A stretch of 64,000 nt of DNA from Allomuricauda sp. CAU 1633 (GTDB taxonomy: Bacteria > Bacteroidota > Bacteroidia > Flavobacteriales > Flavobacteriaceae). Location: contig NZ_JAFLNE010000004.1 of assembly GCF_017313225.1 (NCBI RefSeq), positions 124,001 to 188,000 of the forward strand, written 5' to 3'. Below are positions 26,283-35,441 of the stretch, piece after piece. A program made the position numbers and the translations under genes. The notes beneath the pieces were generated by a model, which saw nothing but the letters and a program-made list of their open reading frames with translations, was not told the DNA's origin and ran no database searches. Position 1 is the stretch's first letter; each line of letters opens with the position of its first letter.

Positions 26283-27200
26283 ATGGGAAAATCCTCAAAT
26301 TCCGCACTGGTATTCCTTGCCTTTTTTGCCATTTATGTTTTTTGGGGTTCCACCTATCTGCTGAATAAGATTGCGGTTACAGAACTGCCTCCATTTTTAT
26401 TGGCTTCATGCCGATTTGTAACGGCGGGTTCATTAATATTCATTTTGGCCAAAATCTTGGGGATTTCTCTCAAAATCACCAAAAAACAATTTATCAACGC
26501 CGTTATCGCAGGAATTCTTTTTTTGAGTTTCGGAAACGGGGTAGTGGTTTGGGCACTTCGGTATGTGGACAGTGGTTTTGCTGCCTTGGAAATTTCAGCA
26601 CAGCCCCTCATCATTCTATTGCTGATGCGCATTTTGCAAGGTAAAAAAATTCAGCCCATGTCTGTGGTGGGAGTGGTGTTGGGAATCGTTGGTATTTATT
26701 TACTGGTGAGTCAAAAGCAGGTAATAACCCAGGAAGATTCCATAACAGGCATGATCATGATTTTTGTGTGCATGCTGAGTTGGGCGTATGGGAGCCTTTT
26801 TGTGGCACGTGCCGAACTTCCCACTAATTATTTTGTAAACACCGGATATCAAATGTTCACGGCAGGAATTATTTTGGCCTTGATGAGTTTAGTTTTTGGC
26901 GAGGAGTGGAGCTCGCCCTTGGACTGGAGTACACGAGTACAATGGTCTATGGTACTCTTGGTTATTTTTGGAAGCATCTTGGCTTTTACCTCGTTCAATT
27001 ATCTCTTAAAAGCGGTTTCGCCAGAAAAAGTGGCCACCTCAACCTACGTCAATCCCATTGTTGCCCTGTTGTTGGGATGGTATTTTCTGGATGAGCAGAT
27101 TACGGTTCAATCTGTGGTGGCGGCTGTGGTTTTGCTCACAGGTGTATATTTTATCAACACCAAAAAGACCTTGGCCATTTTTGAACGGTTCAAGCAATGA
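26283..27200 (+). CDS. EamA/DMT-family transporter
   Basis: A 305-residue inner-membrane protein with ten hydrophobic helices in two EamA repeats (residues ~10-145 and ~155-290). The first helix has YVFWGSTYLLNKIA, the usual DMT start, and the second repeat ends FLDEQITVQSVVAAVVLLTGVYF, a characteristic C-terminal motif. Such carriers export amino acids or metabolites. Convergent with the Crp-type gene, 3 bases between stops. Confidence 0.85.
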   Translation: MGKSSNSALVFLAFFAIYVFWGSTYLLNKIAVTELPPFLLASCRFVTAGSLIFILAKILGISLKITKKQFINAVIAGILFLSFGNGVVVWALRYVDSGFAALEISAQPLIILLLMRILQGKKIQPMSVVGVVLGIVGIYLLVSQKQVITQEDSITGMIMIFVCMLSWAYGSLFVARAELPTNYFVNTGYQMFTAGIILALMSLVFGEEWSSPLDWSTRVQWSMVLLVIFGSILAFTSFNYLLKAVSPEKVATSTYVNPIVALLLGWYFLDEQITVQSVVAAVVLLTGVYFINTKKTLAIFERFKQ

Positions 27201-27203
27201 TCG

Positions 27204-27776
27204 TCACGCTCCGGATTTTTCCTTTAATTCCTTGAGGGCCCGGTTTAAACTTCGTGTGGTCACCCCTATATAATTGGCAATGTCTTTTTTGGGAATTACC
27301 TCTGTAAGCTCTGGAAAAAGTTTTTTCAACCGAAGAATATTGTCCTCAATGGGGTAGGCATGTTGGTACGAGTGTCTGGGAGCTTTGTATCGAATTTTAT
27401 CTGCCAATGCTTTTAGGATGAGCATATTGAAATGTGGGTCAGTCTTTAAAAGTTGATGAAAACCATCATGGGAAACCGAAAACACCTTCAGAGGTGTTAT
27501 GGATTCCACCGAACAGATGGTCAATTTGTTGCTGAATACTTCCAATTCGCCAAACTCCATGCCTTCACCCAAAAACTCTTGGATGAATTCCTTTCCATTT
27601 TCATCCGAGATGTAACACTTTGCAATCCCTTCCCGAATTAAATAGACCTTCCTGTACCGGTGGTCCTGCTCCATGATTTTATGCTTCGCACCAAATGCCT
27701 CTTCATGGATATTATGACTTCCTTGTTGAAAAAGTTTTTCGGTATAAGCAACTAGTTCTGGATTGGTACGAATCAT
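27204..27776 (-). CDS. Crp/Fnr-family transcription regulator
   Basis: Start taken at the ATG at 27776 (MIRTNPELVAY); a TTG six codons upstream is possible. The 190-residue product has an N-terminal cNMP-binding beta roll (KVYLIREGIAKCYI, FLGEGMEFGELEVF) and a C-terminal winged HTH in which ELTEVIPKKDIANYIGVTTRSLNRALKELK is split over the helix-turn-helix. It resembles the Bacteroidota Crp/Fnr members with no confirmed cAMP dependence. It is divergent from the MFS gene, whose promoter it may control. Confidence 0.85.
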   Translation of the reverse strand: MIRTNPELVAYTEKLFQQGSHNIHEEAFGAKHKIMEQDHRYRKVYLIREGIAKCYISDENGKEFIQEFLGEGMEFGELEVFSNKLTICSVESITPLKVFSVSHDGFHQLLKTDPHFNMLILKALADKIRYKAPRHSYQHAYPIEDNILRLKKLFPELTEVIPKKDIANYIGVTTRSLNRALKELKEKSGA

Positions 27777-27897
27777 TTTTAACCAGTGGGACAAATGTCC
27801 TTTTTAAAACAAATGGATTGCGATTTCTTTGCTATAAAATTACACAATAGGAGTGAAGACCATAGCCAGACATAGCGCAAAATTGACAGGAAGTAAG

Positions 27898-29046
27898 ATG
27901 TACTCCTCAAAATTTATTCTGATCTGTATGGGGTCATTGCTTTTCTCGGCCAGCTTCAATATGCTGATTCCAGAGCTTCCGGCTTACCTCTCCAGTCTGG
28001 GCGGTGCAGAATACATCGGACTGATCATAGCCCTATTTACATTTACCGCTGGTGTCTCCCGACCTTTCAGCGGTATACTTACGGATACCATCGGTAGAAA
28101 ACCTGTGATGCTTTTTGGGGCTTTTGTTTGTTTGGTTTGTGGCTTCTTTTATCCCATTCTCACAACAGTTTCCGGATTTTTGGTGTTACGGTTGCTGCAT
28201 GGTTTTTCAACGGGATTTACCCCAACTGCAGCTTCCACTTTTGTATCCGATGTGGTGCCCCAGCATAGATTGGGCGAAGCCATGGGCATTTACGGCATTG
28301 CTTTCAGTACAGGGATGGCATTGGGTCCTGCCTTAGGTAGCTTCATAAAACTGCATTTTTCCTATGAAGTTTTGTTTTATAGCTCCTCAGCCATGGCCTT
28401 TTTGGCCTTGCTGTTGATTTTCAACCTTAAGGAGACTCTTCCAAAACGAAAAAAGTTTAGCTGGAGTCTGCTCAAGATTTCACGGAACGATGTCATTGCT
28501 CCTGAAGCCCTTCCCGCTGCCATAGTCAACTTTTTGGCTTATGTAGGGTTTGGAGTGGTGCTCACGCTGATTCCAGATTGGACAGAGGCCGTTGGTTTTG
28601 CCAATAAGGGGATGTTCTTCATTGTTTTTACCATTTCTTCCCTTTTGGTAAGGGTAGTGGCTGGGAAATTATCCGACCGATATGGAAGAACCAAAGTAAT
28701 CGTAGTGGGTCTGATACTGTTGATTTTGGCCCAGCTATGGATTGGAATTTACAACAATCCCACAGGGTTGATGGTGGGAGCGGGCATCTACGGATTGGCT
28801 ATGGGCGTGGCTACGCCAGCCATTTACGCTTGGACCATAGATTTAAGCTTACCCGGACAAAAAGGAAAGGCCATGGCTACCATGTATATTGCCTTGGAGG
28901 CAGGAATAGGCTTGGGAGCCCTATTTTCTGGCTGGTACTATCAGGAAAGTGTAGCCCGAATTCCCCATGCGTTCTATGGTTCTGCAGTCCTAGTGCTGTT
29001 GGGGGTCGGTTACCTCTATTTTAGAAAAAGAAAAACCAGTACTTAG
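27898..29046 (+). CDS. MFS transporter
   Basis: From the ATG at 27898 the product is 382 residues with 12 hydrophobic segments; a GTG 45 bases upstream would add a polar tail. The MFS loop 2-3 motif is GILTDTIGRKPVM and the repeat in loop 8-9 is GKLSDRYGRTKVI. The sequence suggests a drug or metabolite efflux member (YfcJ/arabinose-efflux-like). Four bases of its 3' end overlap the convergent DUF5916 gene. Confidence 0.85.
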   Translation: MYSSKFILICMGSLLFSASFNMLIPELPAYLSSLGGAEYIGLIIALFTFTAGVSRPFSGILTDTIGRKPVMLFGAFVCLVCGFFYPILTTVSGFLVLRLLHGFSTGFTPTAASTFVSDVVPQHRLGEAMGIYGIAFSTGMALGPALGSFIKLHFSYEVLFYSSSAMAFLALLLIFNLKETLPKRKKFSWSLLKISRNDVIAPEALPAAIVNFLAYVGFGVVLTLIPDWTEAVGFANKGMFFIVFTISSLLVRVVAGKLSDRYGRTKVIVVGLILLILAQLWIGIYNNPTGLMVGAGIYGLAMGVATPAIYAWTIDLSLPGQKGKAMATMYIALEAGIGLGALFSGWYYQESVARIPHAFYGSAVLVLLGVGYLYFRKRKTST

Positions 29047-31262
29047 TTTAAAATGTCAAAGCGGTGGGTATACTTTATGGTGAACGTTTGATTATCGATG
29101 CCATCGATAAGGTCATCATCCTTGACCACATTGAAAACCACAAAAAGACCGGTGTTGGCATTTTGTAACCAACCAAATCGGGCATTTACCGAAGTGATGT
29201 TGGATACATTGTTTCGCTGAATCAAACTTTGGATAAAGATTCGGGGTGTAAATGAATAGGAGAGTCGCAATCCACCTACCAAAGCTGTAAGATCACCAGT
29301 GTCCAATTGAATATCGCTGTGGCTCATGGTCAATGAACTATTGAATCTATCTCCAATCCGATACTTGGCCGTACCGCTGTTAGTAATCTGGTGCCCATTG
29401 AAATATCCCCCGATAATGGTTCGCGTATCAAAGGAAAGTGCAGTATTGGGATTGGTGGTTATGACCAACTGCAGCTCTTCATTATTATAGTAGCCCACTG
29501 GGACGGTAACGTCTGAAATGGTAAATTCTTCAAACACCTGTTCTGCAGTAAAGTTGATTCCGGTATGGATTTCAAACCCACTTTTAAGAACCCAATGATT
29601 ATCAATATGTAAAAAGCTAGTGACCAGCTCATCATCAAAATTCCAATAACCGCGATAGGAAACATGTGGACGAATTTCCAACAACTTTCCTGCGTCTTTG
29701 AATCGATGCGCCTTAAAGACCAGAAACTCAGGTTTCCTAAAGGCAGTACGTTGCAAAAAGCCCACTTCGGGATTAAAACCTTCACCCACTTCGGTATACC
29801 CTGCATTAATGTTCCAACCTCCCCACTCATAATTCCCCAATAACTTAAATGCATGGTCTCCATTTTCTATTCCTGGGGTTACACTTTTTGCCACAAAACC
29901 ATTTATTGTGGCTTTGTTGCCAATACCCCATTTGCCATCCATGGCATAAACGCGGTTGTAATCATCGTCCATTTCGCCCAAACCAGCCCTATTGATAAAA
30001 ATACCACCGAGGGAAGAACGGGTGCCCCCAAAATTATGATTGACCCGTGCTACAGTAAAATTGTTTTTTTCAATGGCTGCTTCTACTACATCATCGGTGA
30101 ACATGCTCAAGAAGCCCACGTTGGTCTGACCCACTTTACCAGATAATCGTGCTCCACCAATAATGGGCACCAAGCTACCATCGTCGCCAATACCTATACG
30201 TCTACTAAAGAACAAATCCACTTCGCCAGGGCTTCCCACGCCAAACTGACCTGCATTTTCCAAAAAGAAGGCCCTTTTTTCAGGAAAGAAAAGGTTGAAT
30301 CGGTCCAAGTTCACCTGCTGGTCATCCACTTCTACTTGGGCAAAGTCGGTGTTGTAGGTAAGGTCCAACGTAAGACTGGGCGTAACACTGTATTTGATAT
30401 CCGCCCCAGCATCAAAATTGGTTTCAGTGTCGTCCATAGCTTTATCGTTCACATGTTGACCCAATACATAAGGGATAAGTTTCAGGTTGCCGGGGTTTCT
30501 AAGATTCAACCCATTTAAATTCCCTGCCAAGGACAATCGTTTCATATCAAAACCCAATGGAAGGGAAGTCCAATAGGCCGTTTCGGTATTTTTACTGATG
30601 TTCCGTTGGAAATTCAACCCCCAGGTCTTGTTATCTCCTGGTGCGTACCGCAAAGAACGAAATGGGATGGCAAATTCGGCACTCCAGCCATAGTCACCCA
30701 ATTGTGAGCGCACCTTCCATGTCGCATCCCAGTTGATGTTTGTGCCACCTATAACTCCACCTTGCTGGCGATTGGCATTGAAGTTACCTTTTCCCTCGTT
30801 GTCAATTTGGGCATCATACTCCATACCTTGGGCATTGGTGCCAAAAAGGAACCCATTTTGCCGATCGTGATAGGTGTCAATGATAAAAAGAAAGCTGTCC
30901 TCATCATTCAGGTCAGCATCGCGACGTGAATCGGAAACCACAATACCATCAGCATCAGCATCATAGCAAATCACTGAAACATAAAAGGTGGTACTGCTAT
31001 AGGCAATGCGAACCTCTGTTTTTTCTGAGACCAGCTCACCGTAATTCGGCCGAATTTGGATCAAGTCGGTTATAGCGGGAATCATTTGCCAAACCGGGTC
31101 GTTGATAATTTCTCCATCCACAACAGGATCCTCCTCCAGCACAGTGGCATAATAGTTTGGTTTGGTTCCAGTTTGGGATTGCGGTGAAGTTTGTTGGGAT
31201 TGTAGGTGACCAGAACAGGCCAGCAGAACAAGAAATGACAATTTTGCAAAGGGGTTTTTCAT
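29043..31262 (-). CDS. CBM9-like/DUF5916 outer-membrane protein
   Basis: A 739-residue exported protein (signal peptide to ~22). An N-terminal carbohydrate-binding family-9-like beta sandwich (residues ~45-230: PVVDGEIINDPVW, VRIAYSSTTFYVSV, DSFLFIIDTYHD, WSAEFAIPFRSLRY) is followed by the DUF5916 beta-barrel-like region (PEKRAFFLENAGQF, RRIGIGDDG, aromatic-rich strands to the C-terminus). Substrate and role are not known; a paralogue with the same architecture is at 58257-60467. Alternating strands and a C-terminal hydrophobic/aromatic end fit an outer-membrane barrel. Confidence 0.85.
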   Translation of the reverse strand: MKNPFAKLSFLVLLACSGHLQSQQTSPQSQTGTKPNYYATVLEEDPVVDGEIINDPVWQMIPAITDLIQIRPNYGELVSEKTEVRIAYSSTTFYVSVICYDADADGIVVSDSRRDADLNDEDSFLFIIDTYHDRQNGFLFGTNAQGMEYDAQIDNEGKGNFNANRQQGGVIGGTNINWDATWKVRSQLGDYGWSAEFAIPFRSLRYAPGDNKTWGLNFQRNISKNTETAYWTSLPLGFDMKRLSLAGNLNGLNLRNPGNLKLIPYVLGQHVNDKAMDDTETNFDAGADIKYSVTPSLTLDLTYNTDFAQVEVDDQQVNLDRFNLFFPEKRAFFLENAGQFGVGSPGEVDLFFSRRIGIGDDGSLVPIIGGARLSGKVGQTNVGFLSMFTDDVVEAAIEKNNFTVARVNHNFGGTRSSLGGIFINRAGLGEMDDDYNRVYAMDGKWGIGNKATINGFVAKSVTPGIENGDHAFKLLGNYEWGGWNINAGYTEVGEGFNPEVGFLQRTAFRKPEFLVFKAHRFKDAGKLLEIRPHVSYRGYWNFDDELVTSFLHIDNHWVLKSGFEIHTGINFTAEQVFEEFTISDVTVPVGYYNNEELQLVITTNPNTALSFDTRTIIGGYFNGHQITNSGTAKYRIGDRFNSSLTMSHSDIQLDTGDLTALVGGLRLSYSFTPRIFIQSLIQRNNVSNITSVNARFGWLQNANTGLFVVFNVVKDDDLIDGIDNQTFTIKYTHRFDILN

Positions 31263-31356
31263 AAAATGAGGTCTGGTTTGCTGTTAAATATACTTCTAAA
31301 ATCAGAAATGTTCGGGAGATTCATTATTTTGTAGTAAGCTTTTGATTTTGAAACAA

Positions 31357-31911
31357 ATGAGAACACTACTGCATTTAGGGATATGGATATTGATAGTGGC
31401 CGCTATGGGTTGCGGAGGGACCAAGACAACCGCTTCTGCTGAAGAAATAGAGGCTTTGGACAATTTGGTAGCGAATAGATCATTTGAAATCCAAGCCCGA
31501 TGGGCCAGACCTATGCCCAGCCAAGCTCTAAATAGTATTTCAAACGCTCAACTGCTTCCCAACGGAAGTAATGCAAGCCGGATAGACATTACAGGAAACG
31601 CAAGTTATTTAAGGCTGGTCGGGGACCAAGTTGAGGCTGATTTGCCCTATTATGGAGAACGGCAAATGTCTGGCGGTTATGACCCGCAAAGGACAGGGAT
31701 ACAGTTTGAGGGGCCGCCTGAAAATCTTCAGATAGAACGAAACTCAAAGACCATGGGCTATACGATGCGGTTTAATATTAACAATGGCATAGAAAGCTTT
31801 CAAGTGGTGGCCCAGCTAATGCCATCGCGAGCCAGTTCATTCAGTATTGTGAGTTCGCACAGAACCCAAATACGATACGAGGGTACACTTTCAGAATTTG
31901 AAGAGGAATAA
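31357..31911 (+). CDS. DUF4251 lipoprotein
   Basis: From the ATG at 31357 (a TTG lies five codons upstream) the 184-residue product has a lipoprotein signal ending VAAMGC. The mature sequence has the DUF4251 landmarks FEIQARWARPM, SYLRLVGDQVEADLPYYGERQM and GIQFEGPPENLQIER. The fold is beta-rich; the function is unknown but it is common in Bacteroidota envelopes. Two bases separate its stop from the convergent LytTR gene. Confidence 0.85.
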   Translation: MRTLLHLGIWILIVAAMGCGGTKTTASAEEIEALDNLVANRSFEIQARWARPMPSQALNSISNAQLLPNGSNASRIDITGNASYLRLVGDQVEADLPYYGERQMSGGYDPQRTGIQFEGPPENLQIERNSKTMGYTMRFNINNGIESFQVVAQLMPSRASSFSIVSSHRTQIRYEGTLSEFEEE

Positions 31912-31913
31912 GG

Positions 31914-32654
31914 CTACCACGAAATGGGGCTATAAGATGGCCCAATCTTCAGTTTTTTTCCAGAAGAAAGTAGGGTGAACTCATCACGGCCTTCTTTCTC
32001 AATGGCCACAATCTCGTTCCTATTGACAATATACTTGCGGTGAATCCGAATAAAATCGGGTTGCAATTGTTTGGCAAGTTGCCCCAGGGTGGTCCGTTTG
32101 ATGTAGGTTTCTTTTTTGGTGTAAAAGTTAAGATAATGCCCTTCAACCTCTATCCATTGGACCAAATCAATGGTAAGCGTCACCGTTTTTCGACCCTTAA
32201 ATACCTTGATGGTTCTGGTTTTCTCTTTTGATACATAAACATATATACCTGTTCCGAGCACAAACAATAAATGGTACAAAGCCTCACGTCCAAAATAATA
32301 TCCCGCATAATCGGCATCCACGAAAAAATCAAAATAACCAAAACTGTGCAGAATGATGTTGGATACGAGATAAAAAACAATAAGACAACAAAAAGCAGTG
32401 AGGAAGGTCAAGGGCCAAAACCAATTTTCAAACCGTATCTGAATCTTTTTTAAAATATAAAGACACAGCACCAAAAAAGGAAGAAAAAATAGAATGGAGA
32501 AACAGAGGTATACCACACTTGTCCACAGATTATAGCTATCGTGGTGACTATAGCGAATCATGTTTTGAACCAATGTAATCCCAAAAATGATGACTAGCAG
32601 CACTATGGATAAAACATAAAATCGCCTTTCATTCGGAATTGTCCGCATTTTCAT
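31914..32654 (-). CDS. Membrane-bound LytTR transcription regulator
   Basis: A 246-residue protein with four transmembrane helices in residues ~12-140 and a C-terminal LytTR DNA-binding domain (~150-240): VQWIEVEGHYLNFYTKKETYIKRTTLGQL, FIRIHRKYIVN, and the IGPSY end. There is no receiver domain, so it senses through the membrane part or a partner rather than by phosphorylation. LytTR proteins bind direct repeats spaced by about one or two helical turns; the nearest such repeats are upstream of the BNR gene (35247), but a link is speculative. Confidence 0.8.
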   Translation of the reverse strand: MKMRTIPNERRFYVLSIVLLVIIFGITLVQNMIRYSHHDSYNLWTSVVYLCFSILFFLPFLVLCLYILKKIQIRFENWFWPLTFLTAFCCLIVFYLVSNIILHSFGYFDFFVDADYAGYYFGREALYHLLFVLGTGIYVYVSKEKTRTIKVFKGRKTVTLTIDLVQWIEVEGHYLNFYTKKETYIKRTTLGQLAKQLQPDFIRIHRKYIVNRNEIVAIEKEGRDEFTLLSSGKKLKIGPSYSPISW

Positions 32655-32717
32655 AAAAATCAGGTGTCTAACAAATATACGGATAATGCCCAGTGTCTTG
32701 TCCTATTTGGTCGCAAG

Positions 32718-33227
32718 TCAACTAAAGACCTCTTTAAATATTTTTTCCGTGAGTCCTTTAGACTGGAGCCAATCGGCCAATTCCTTTCGCTCACCGACTT
32801 GGGCGTGGTGCAAAAGGGTAAAACCATGTGGGCCGTAGGAGTTGAGCAAGTGCGGATAATCGGTCAGCATTTTTTTAATGAAATCATCATAGCCCAAAAA
32901 TGCATAGTTAAAGATATCCAAACGGGCACCTCTGCCCACCAAATAATCCACAATATCCTTTCTGCCCATGTGTGACGCCCCGCCAACCGCGGTTTCAAAA
33001 TCCCCTTTTTTAAATTGACTGGTGGAATTTAAAAGCAAGGGGTATTTTTTGAGGATGCGTTGCGTTTCTTCGAGACTCTTATGCGCAGCAAATACAAACT
33101 CTTGAATGAGGTCGTAGTCAAATAGCTCTTCTTGGGGAGTACTTTGCTGTGCCATAAGAAGGGATGGTGTTACCACTGCCATGCCGCCCAAGTACAAATT
33201 CCGTTTAATAAAAGTTTTCCGATCCAT
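32718..33227 (-). CDS. Exported ankyrin-repeat protein
   Basis: Start at 33227 gives 169 residues beginning MDRKTFIKRNLYLGGMAVV, a signal peptide with RK- rather than RR- before the hydrophobic stretch (Tat-like in layout). Residues ~50-165 hold three or four ankyrin repeats: KGDFETAVGGASHMGRKDIVDYLVGRG, then GYDDFIKKMLTDYPHLLNSYGPHGFTLLHHAQ in sequence. Probably a periplasmic protein-protein interaction module; no partner is evident. An upstream in-frame codon would add 31 unlikely residues. Confidence 0.75.
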   Translation of the reverse strand: MDRKTFIKRNLYLGGMAVVTPSLLMAQQSTPQEELFDYDLIQEFVFAAHKSLEETQRILKKYPLLLNSTSQFKKGDFETAVGGASHMGRKDIVDYLVGRGARLDIFNYAFLGYDDFIKKMLTDYPHLLNSYGPHGFTLLHHAQVGERKELADWLQSKGLTEKIFKEVFS

Positions 33228-33402
33228 AACGTCTTTGTTTGTTGTGCCAAAGGACTTTATTTTTTGGAACATTGGGACTACAAGAACCTGCTTTGTCCTA
33301 AACTTGTACGAGAACGGCATGAAATTTCTAGCTTAGTCCAATATTTAGATGATTTTGCCTTAGCTTTATCCACCAAGAAACCAAAACGCCATAAAAATTT
33401 CA

Positions 33403-34611
33403 ATGATGAAGACCATCCGATTCACTTCAAAGTCAATTTTCATAGTTCTCTTTTCTCTCCTTATAGTATCCTGCAATGGCAAGAAAGGGGAGAAGAATGA
33501 TACAGCTTCTGACGAACAATCCCAGCCAGATAATGTTGATGGTGATAACCCAACATCATCCAAATTGCCCTTGGATCGTCTGAACCTCCCTGAAGGGTTT
33601 AAAATTGACACCTATGCCGAAGGGATAGAAGGGGCCCGATCTATGGCCCTAGGTTCTGATGGGACTTTGTTTGTGGGCACTCGGAATGAAAATAAAGTCT
33701 ATGCCCTTAAGGACACCGATGGGGATTTTAAGGTGGATGATGTCTATACCATTGCCGAAGACTTGGAACAACCCAACGGCGTTGCCTTCAAAGATGGGGC
33801 ATTGTATGTGGCTGCGGTAAGCAAGTTGTACAAATATTCCAACATTGAGGGGTCACTTTCAAGTCCTCCGACACCCGAATTGATCTATGATGACTATCCA
33901 ACCGAATTCCACCACGGCTGGAAATACATAGCCTTCGGCCCTGATGACAAACTCTATGTTCCCGTGGGAGCACCCTGTAATATCTGTGACCGAACCGATG
34001 AGGACGAGCGTTTTGGCACCATCACCCGAATGGATGCAGATGGCAATAACCGGGAAATTGTGGCCCATGGGGTACGGAATACCGTTGGATTTACGTGGCA
34101 CCCCGATACTGATGAGCTGTGGTTTACAGACAATAATCGTGATATGATGGGGGATGACCTCCCTCCGGGAGAACTGAATCGATTGGCCGAAGTGGGCCAA
34201 CATTTTGGTTATCCTTTCTGTCATGCTGGCACTATTCCCGACCCTGAGTTTGGTAGTCAACACCCCTGTTCCGATTTTGTCCCCCCGGTACAACCCTTGG
34301 GCCCCCATGTTGCAGCGCTTGGGGTAAAATTTGATACAGGAAACATGTTCCCCTCATCATATAAAGGGCATGCCTTTTTAGCTGAACATGGTTCTTGGAA
34401 CCGCTCCAAGAAAATAGGGTACAGGATTACATTGGTAAAATTGAACGGCAATGAGGCCGTTAGTTATGAGCCTTTTATCGATGGTTGGCTGGATGATGAA
34501 AGTCAGGAAGCCTTTGGTAGGCCTGTGGACCTGCTCTTTATGGAAGATGGCTCCTTATTGATTTCCGATGATGAGGGCAATGCCATCTACAGGGTCACGT
34601 ACGGTGGCTAA
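33403..34611 (+). CDS. Lipoprotein PQQ-dependent sugar dehydrogenase-like (sorbosone dehydrogenase family)
   Basis: A 402-residue lipoprotein (lipobox LLIVSC) with a linker to ~55 and a six-bladed beta-propeller: LPEGFKIDTYAEGI, GTLFVGTRNENKVYAL, the FHHGWKYIAFGPD blade with its His, WHPDTDELWFTDNNRD, GQHFGYPFCHAG and FLAEHGSWNRS. This is the soluble-GDH/YliI/L-sorbosone dehydrogenase fold, in which the His-Arg residues bind PQQ and sugar. Paired Cys residues (CNIC, FC, PC) may form disulphides in the periplasm. The exact sugar is not predictable. Confidence 0.85.
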   Translation: MMKTIRFTSKSIFIVLFSLLIVSCNGKKGEKNDTASDEQSQPDNVDGDNPTSSKLPLDRLNLPEGFKIDTYAEGIEGARSMALGSDGTLFVGTRNENKVYALKDTDGDFKVDDVYTIAEDLEQPNGVAFKDGALYVAAVSKLYKYSNIEGSLSSPPTPELIYDDYPTEFHHGWKYIAFGPDDKLYVPVGAPCNICDRTDEDERFGTITRMDADGNNREIVAHGVRNTVGFTWHPDTDELWFTDNNRDMMGDDLPPGELNRLAEVGQHFGYPFCHAGTIPDPEFGSQHPCSDFVPPVQPLGPHVAALGVKFDTGNMFPSSYKGHAFLAEHGSWNRSKKIGYRITLVKLNGNEAVSYEPFIDGWLDDESQEAFGRPVDLLFMEDGSLLISDDEGNAIYRVTYGG

Positions 34612-34642
34612 TCATACAGATATCGCACACGTACTATTTTCA

Positions 34643-35107
34643 TCATAGATATTTCAAATATTTGGGAGGGGTTAAATCCTCCATTTTCCAAGTATTACGC
34701 TGGTTTTCTGTATCGGAAACCTCAAGAAATATGTGGGTAGAGGCAAATTTTCCTATGGATACGATGCGTTCAACACTATAAATCCAATCCCCGAAGGAAA
34801 AAACATATTCGGTTTTGTCCTTTTTGGGACTTTGCCGGATACTTCCATCCTCCAAAACAAGATTTGGAGGTTCCAAAACAGTTTTTGGCTTGTGCCAACA
34901 TTGATAGCGAATTTGCCCATTGCAGAGTTCGTCCACCCGCACGGTATAGTCGGCGTTATGGCATAAGATTAGGATTTTTGGTAGGTCTGGTTCGTTTGGG
35001 GGAATAGCGATGACAGTTTTTGGTTTAGGTAGATTTGGAATTATTGAAACGAATAATAGGGCTTCGTATTGTTTATATCCGATTTCTCTTTCCCCAGTGG
35101 GCGCCAT
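34643..35107 (-). CDS. Hypothetical protein
   Basis: A 154-residue protein if started at the ATG at 35107 (MAPTGEREIGYKQ); a TTG at 35143 would extend it by 12 hydrophobic residues. It is beta-rich with Cys residues in LILCHNADYTVRVDELC, and shows no recognised family, signal or membrane helix. It overlaps the end of the small membrane gene upstream by 35 bases, suggesting coupled translation. Confidence 0.5.
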   Translation of the reverse strand: MAPTGEREIGYKQYEALLFVSIIPNLPKPKTVIAIPPNEPDLPKILILCHNADYTVRVDELCNGQIRYQCWHKPKTVLEPPNLVLEDGSIRQSPKKDKTEYVFSFGDWIYSVERIVSIGKFASTHIFLEVSDTENQRNTWKMEDLTPPKYLKYL

Positions 35108-35192
35108 GCAGAAAGCCCAATAAGTAAAGAATAAGGCCCACAAGGCCCAAACAAATCATCTGTAAGAGGTTTATGGTTTCTAGCGTAGTCAT
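35073..35192 (-). CDS. Small single-helix membrane protein
   Basis: A 39-residue product starting at the ATG at 35192 (MTTLETINLLQ) with one hydrophobic helix (ICLGLVGLILYLLGFL) and a basic end (GKRNRI). It sits first in a two-gene unit with the hypothetical gene at 34643 and is divergent from the BNR-repeat gene. Too short for a family call; real because of its helix-plus-basic-tail design and the placement. Confidence 0.4.
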   Translation of the reverse strand: MTTLETINLLQMICLGLVGLILYLLGFLHGAHWGKRNRI

Positions 35193-35246
35193 TTTCTTGT
35201 ATTTTTTTGACAAACTAAGGTGGATAAGCCATAATCGGTATTGAAA

Positions 35247-35292
35247 ATTGACGGACACCCTATTTCAATTGATGGATACCCAGTTTCAATTG
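35247..35292. promoter_or_regulatory. 21-bp direct repeat upstream of the BNR-repeat gene
   Basis: Two adjacent 21-base units (35247-35267 and 35268-35288), each ATTGAYGGAYACCC followed by an AT-rich TTTCA end, differ at only a few positions, and a third unit begins at 35289 (ATTGA). The 21-base period equals two helical turns, as expected for tandem regulator sites. It lies ~150 bases before the exported BNR protein. Confidence 0.45.
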
Positions 35293-35441
35293 ATAAATGA
35301 CATTCTGTTCAATTCAGCATCTTGGGATGTTTTTTAAAATTTTCATCTTCTTGTCACCCTGTTTGGTTATTTTCATAACCTATACATAGGGACTCAACCT
35401 TTGTGTGTCACCTAAAGAAATTAACGCTTAAAACCAAACTC

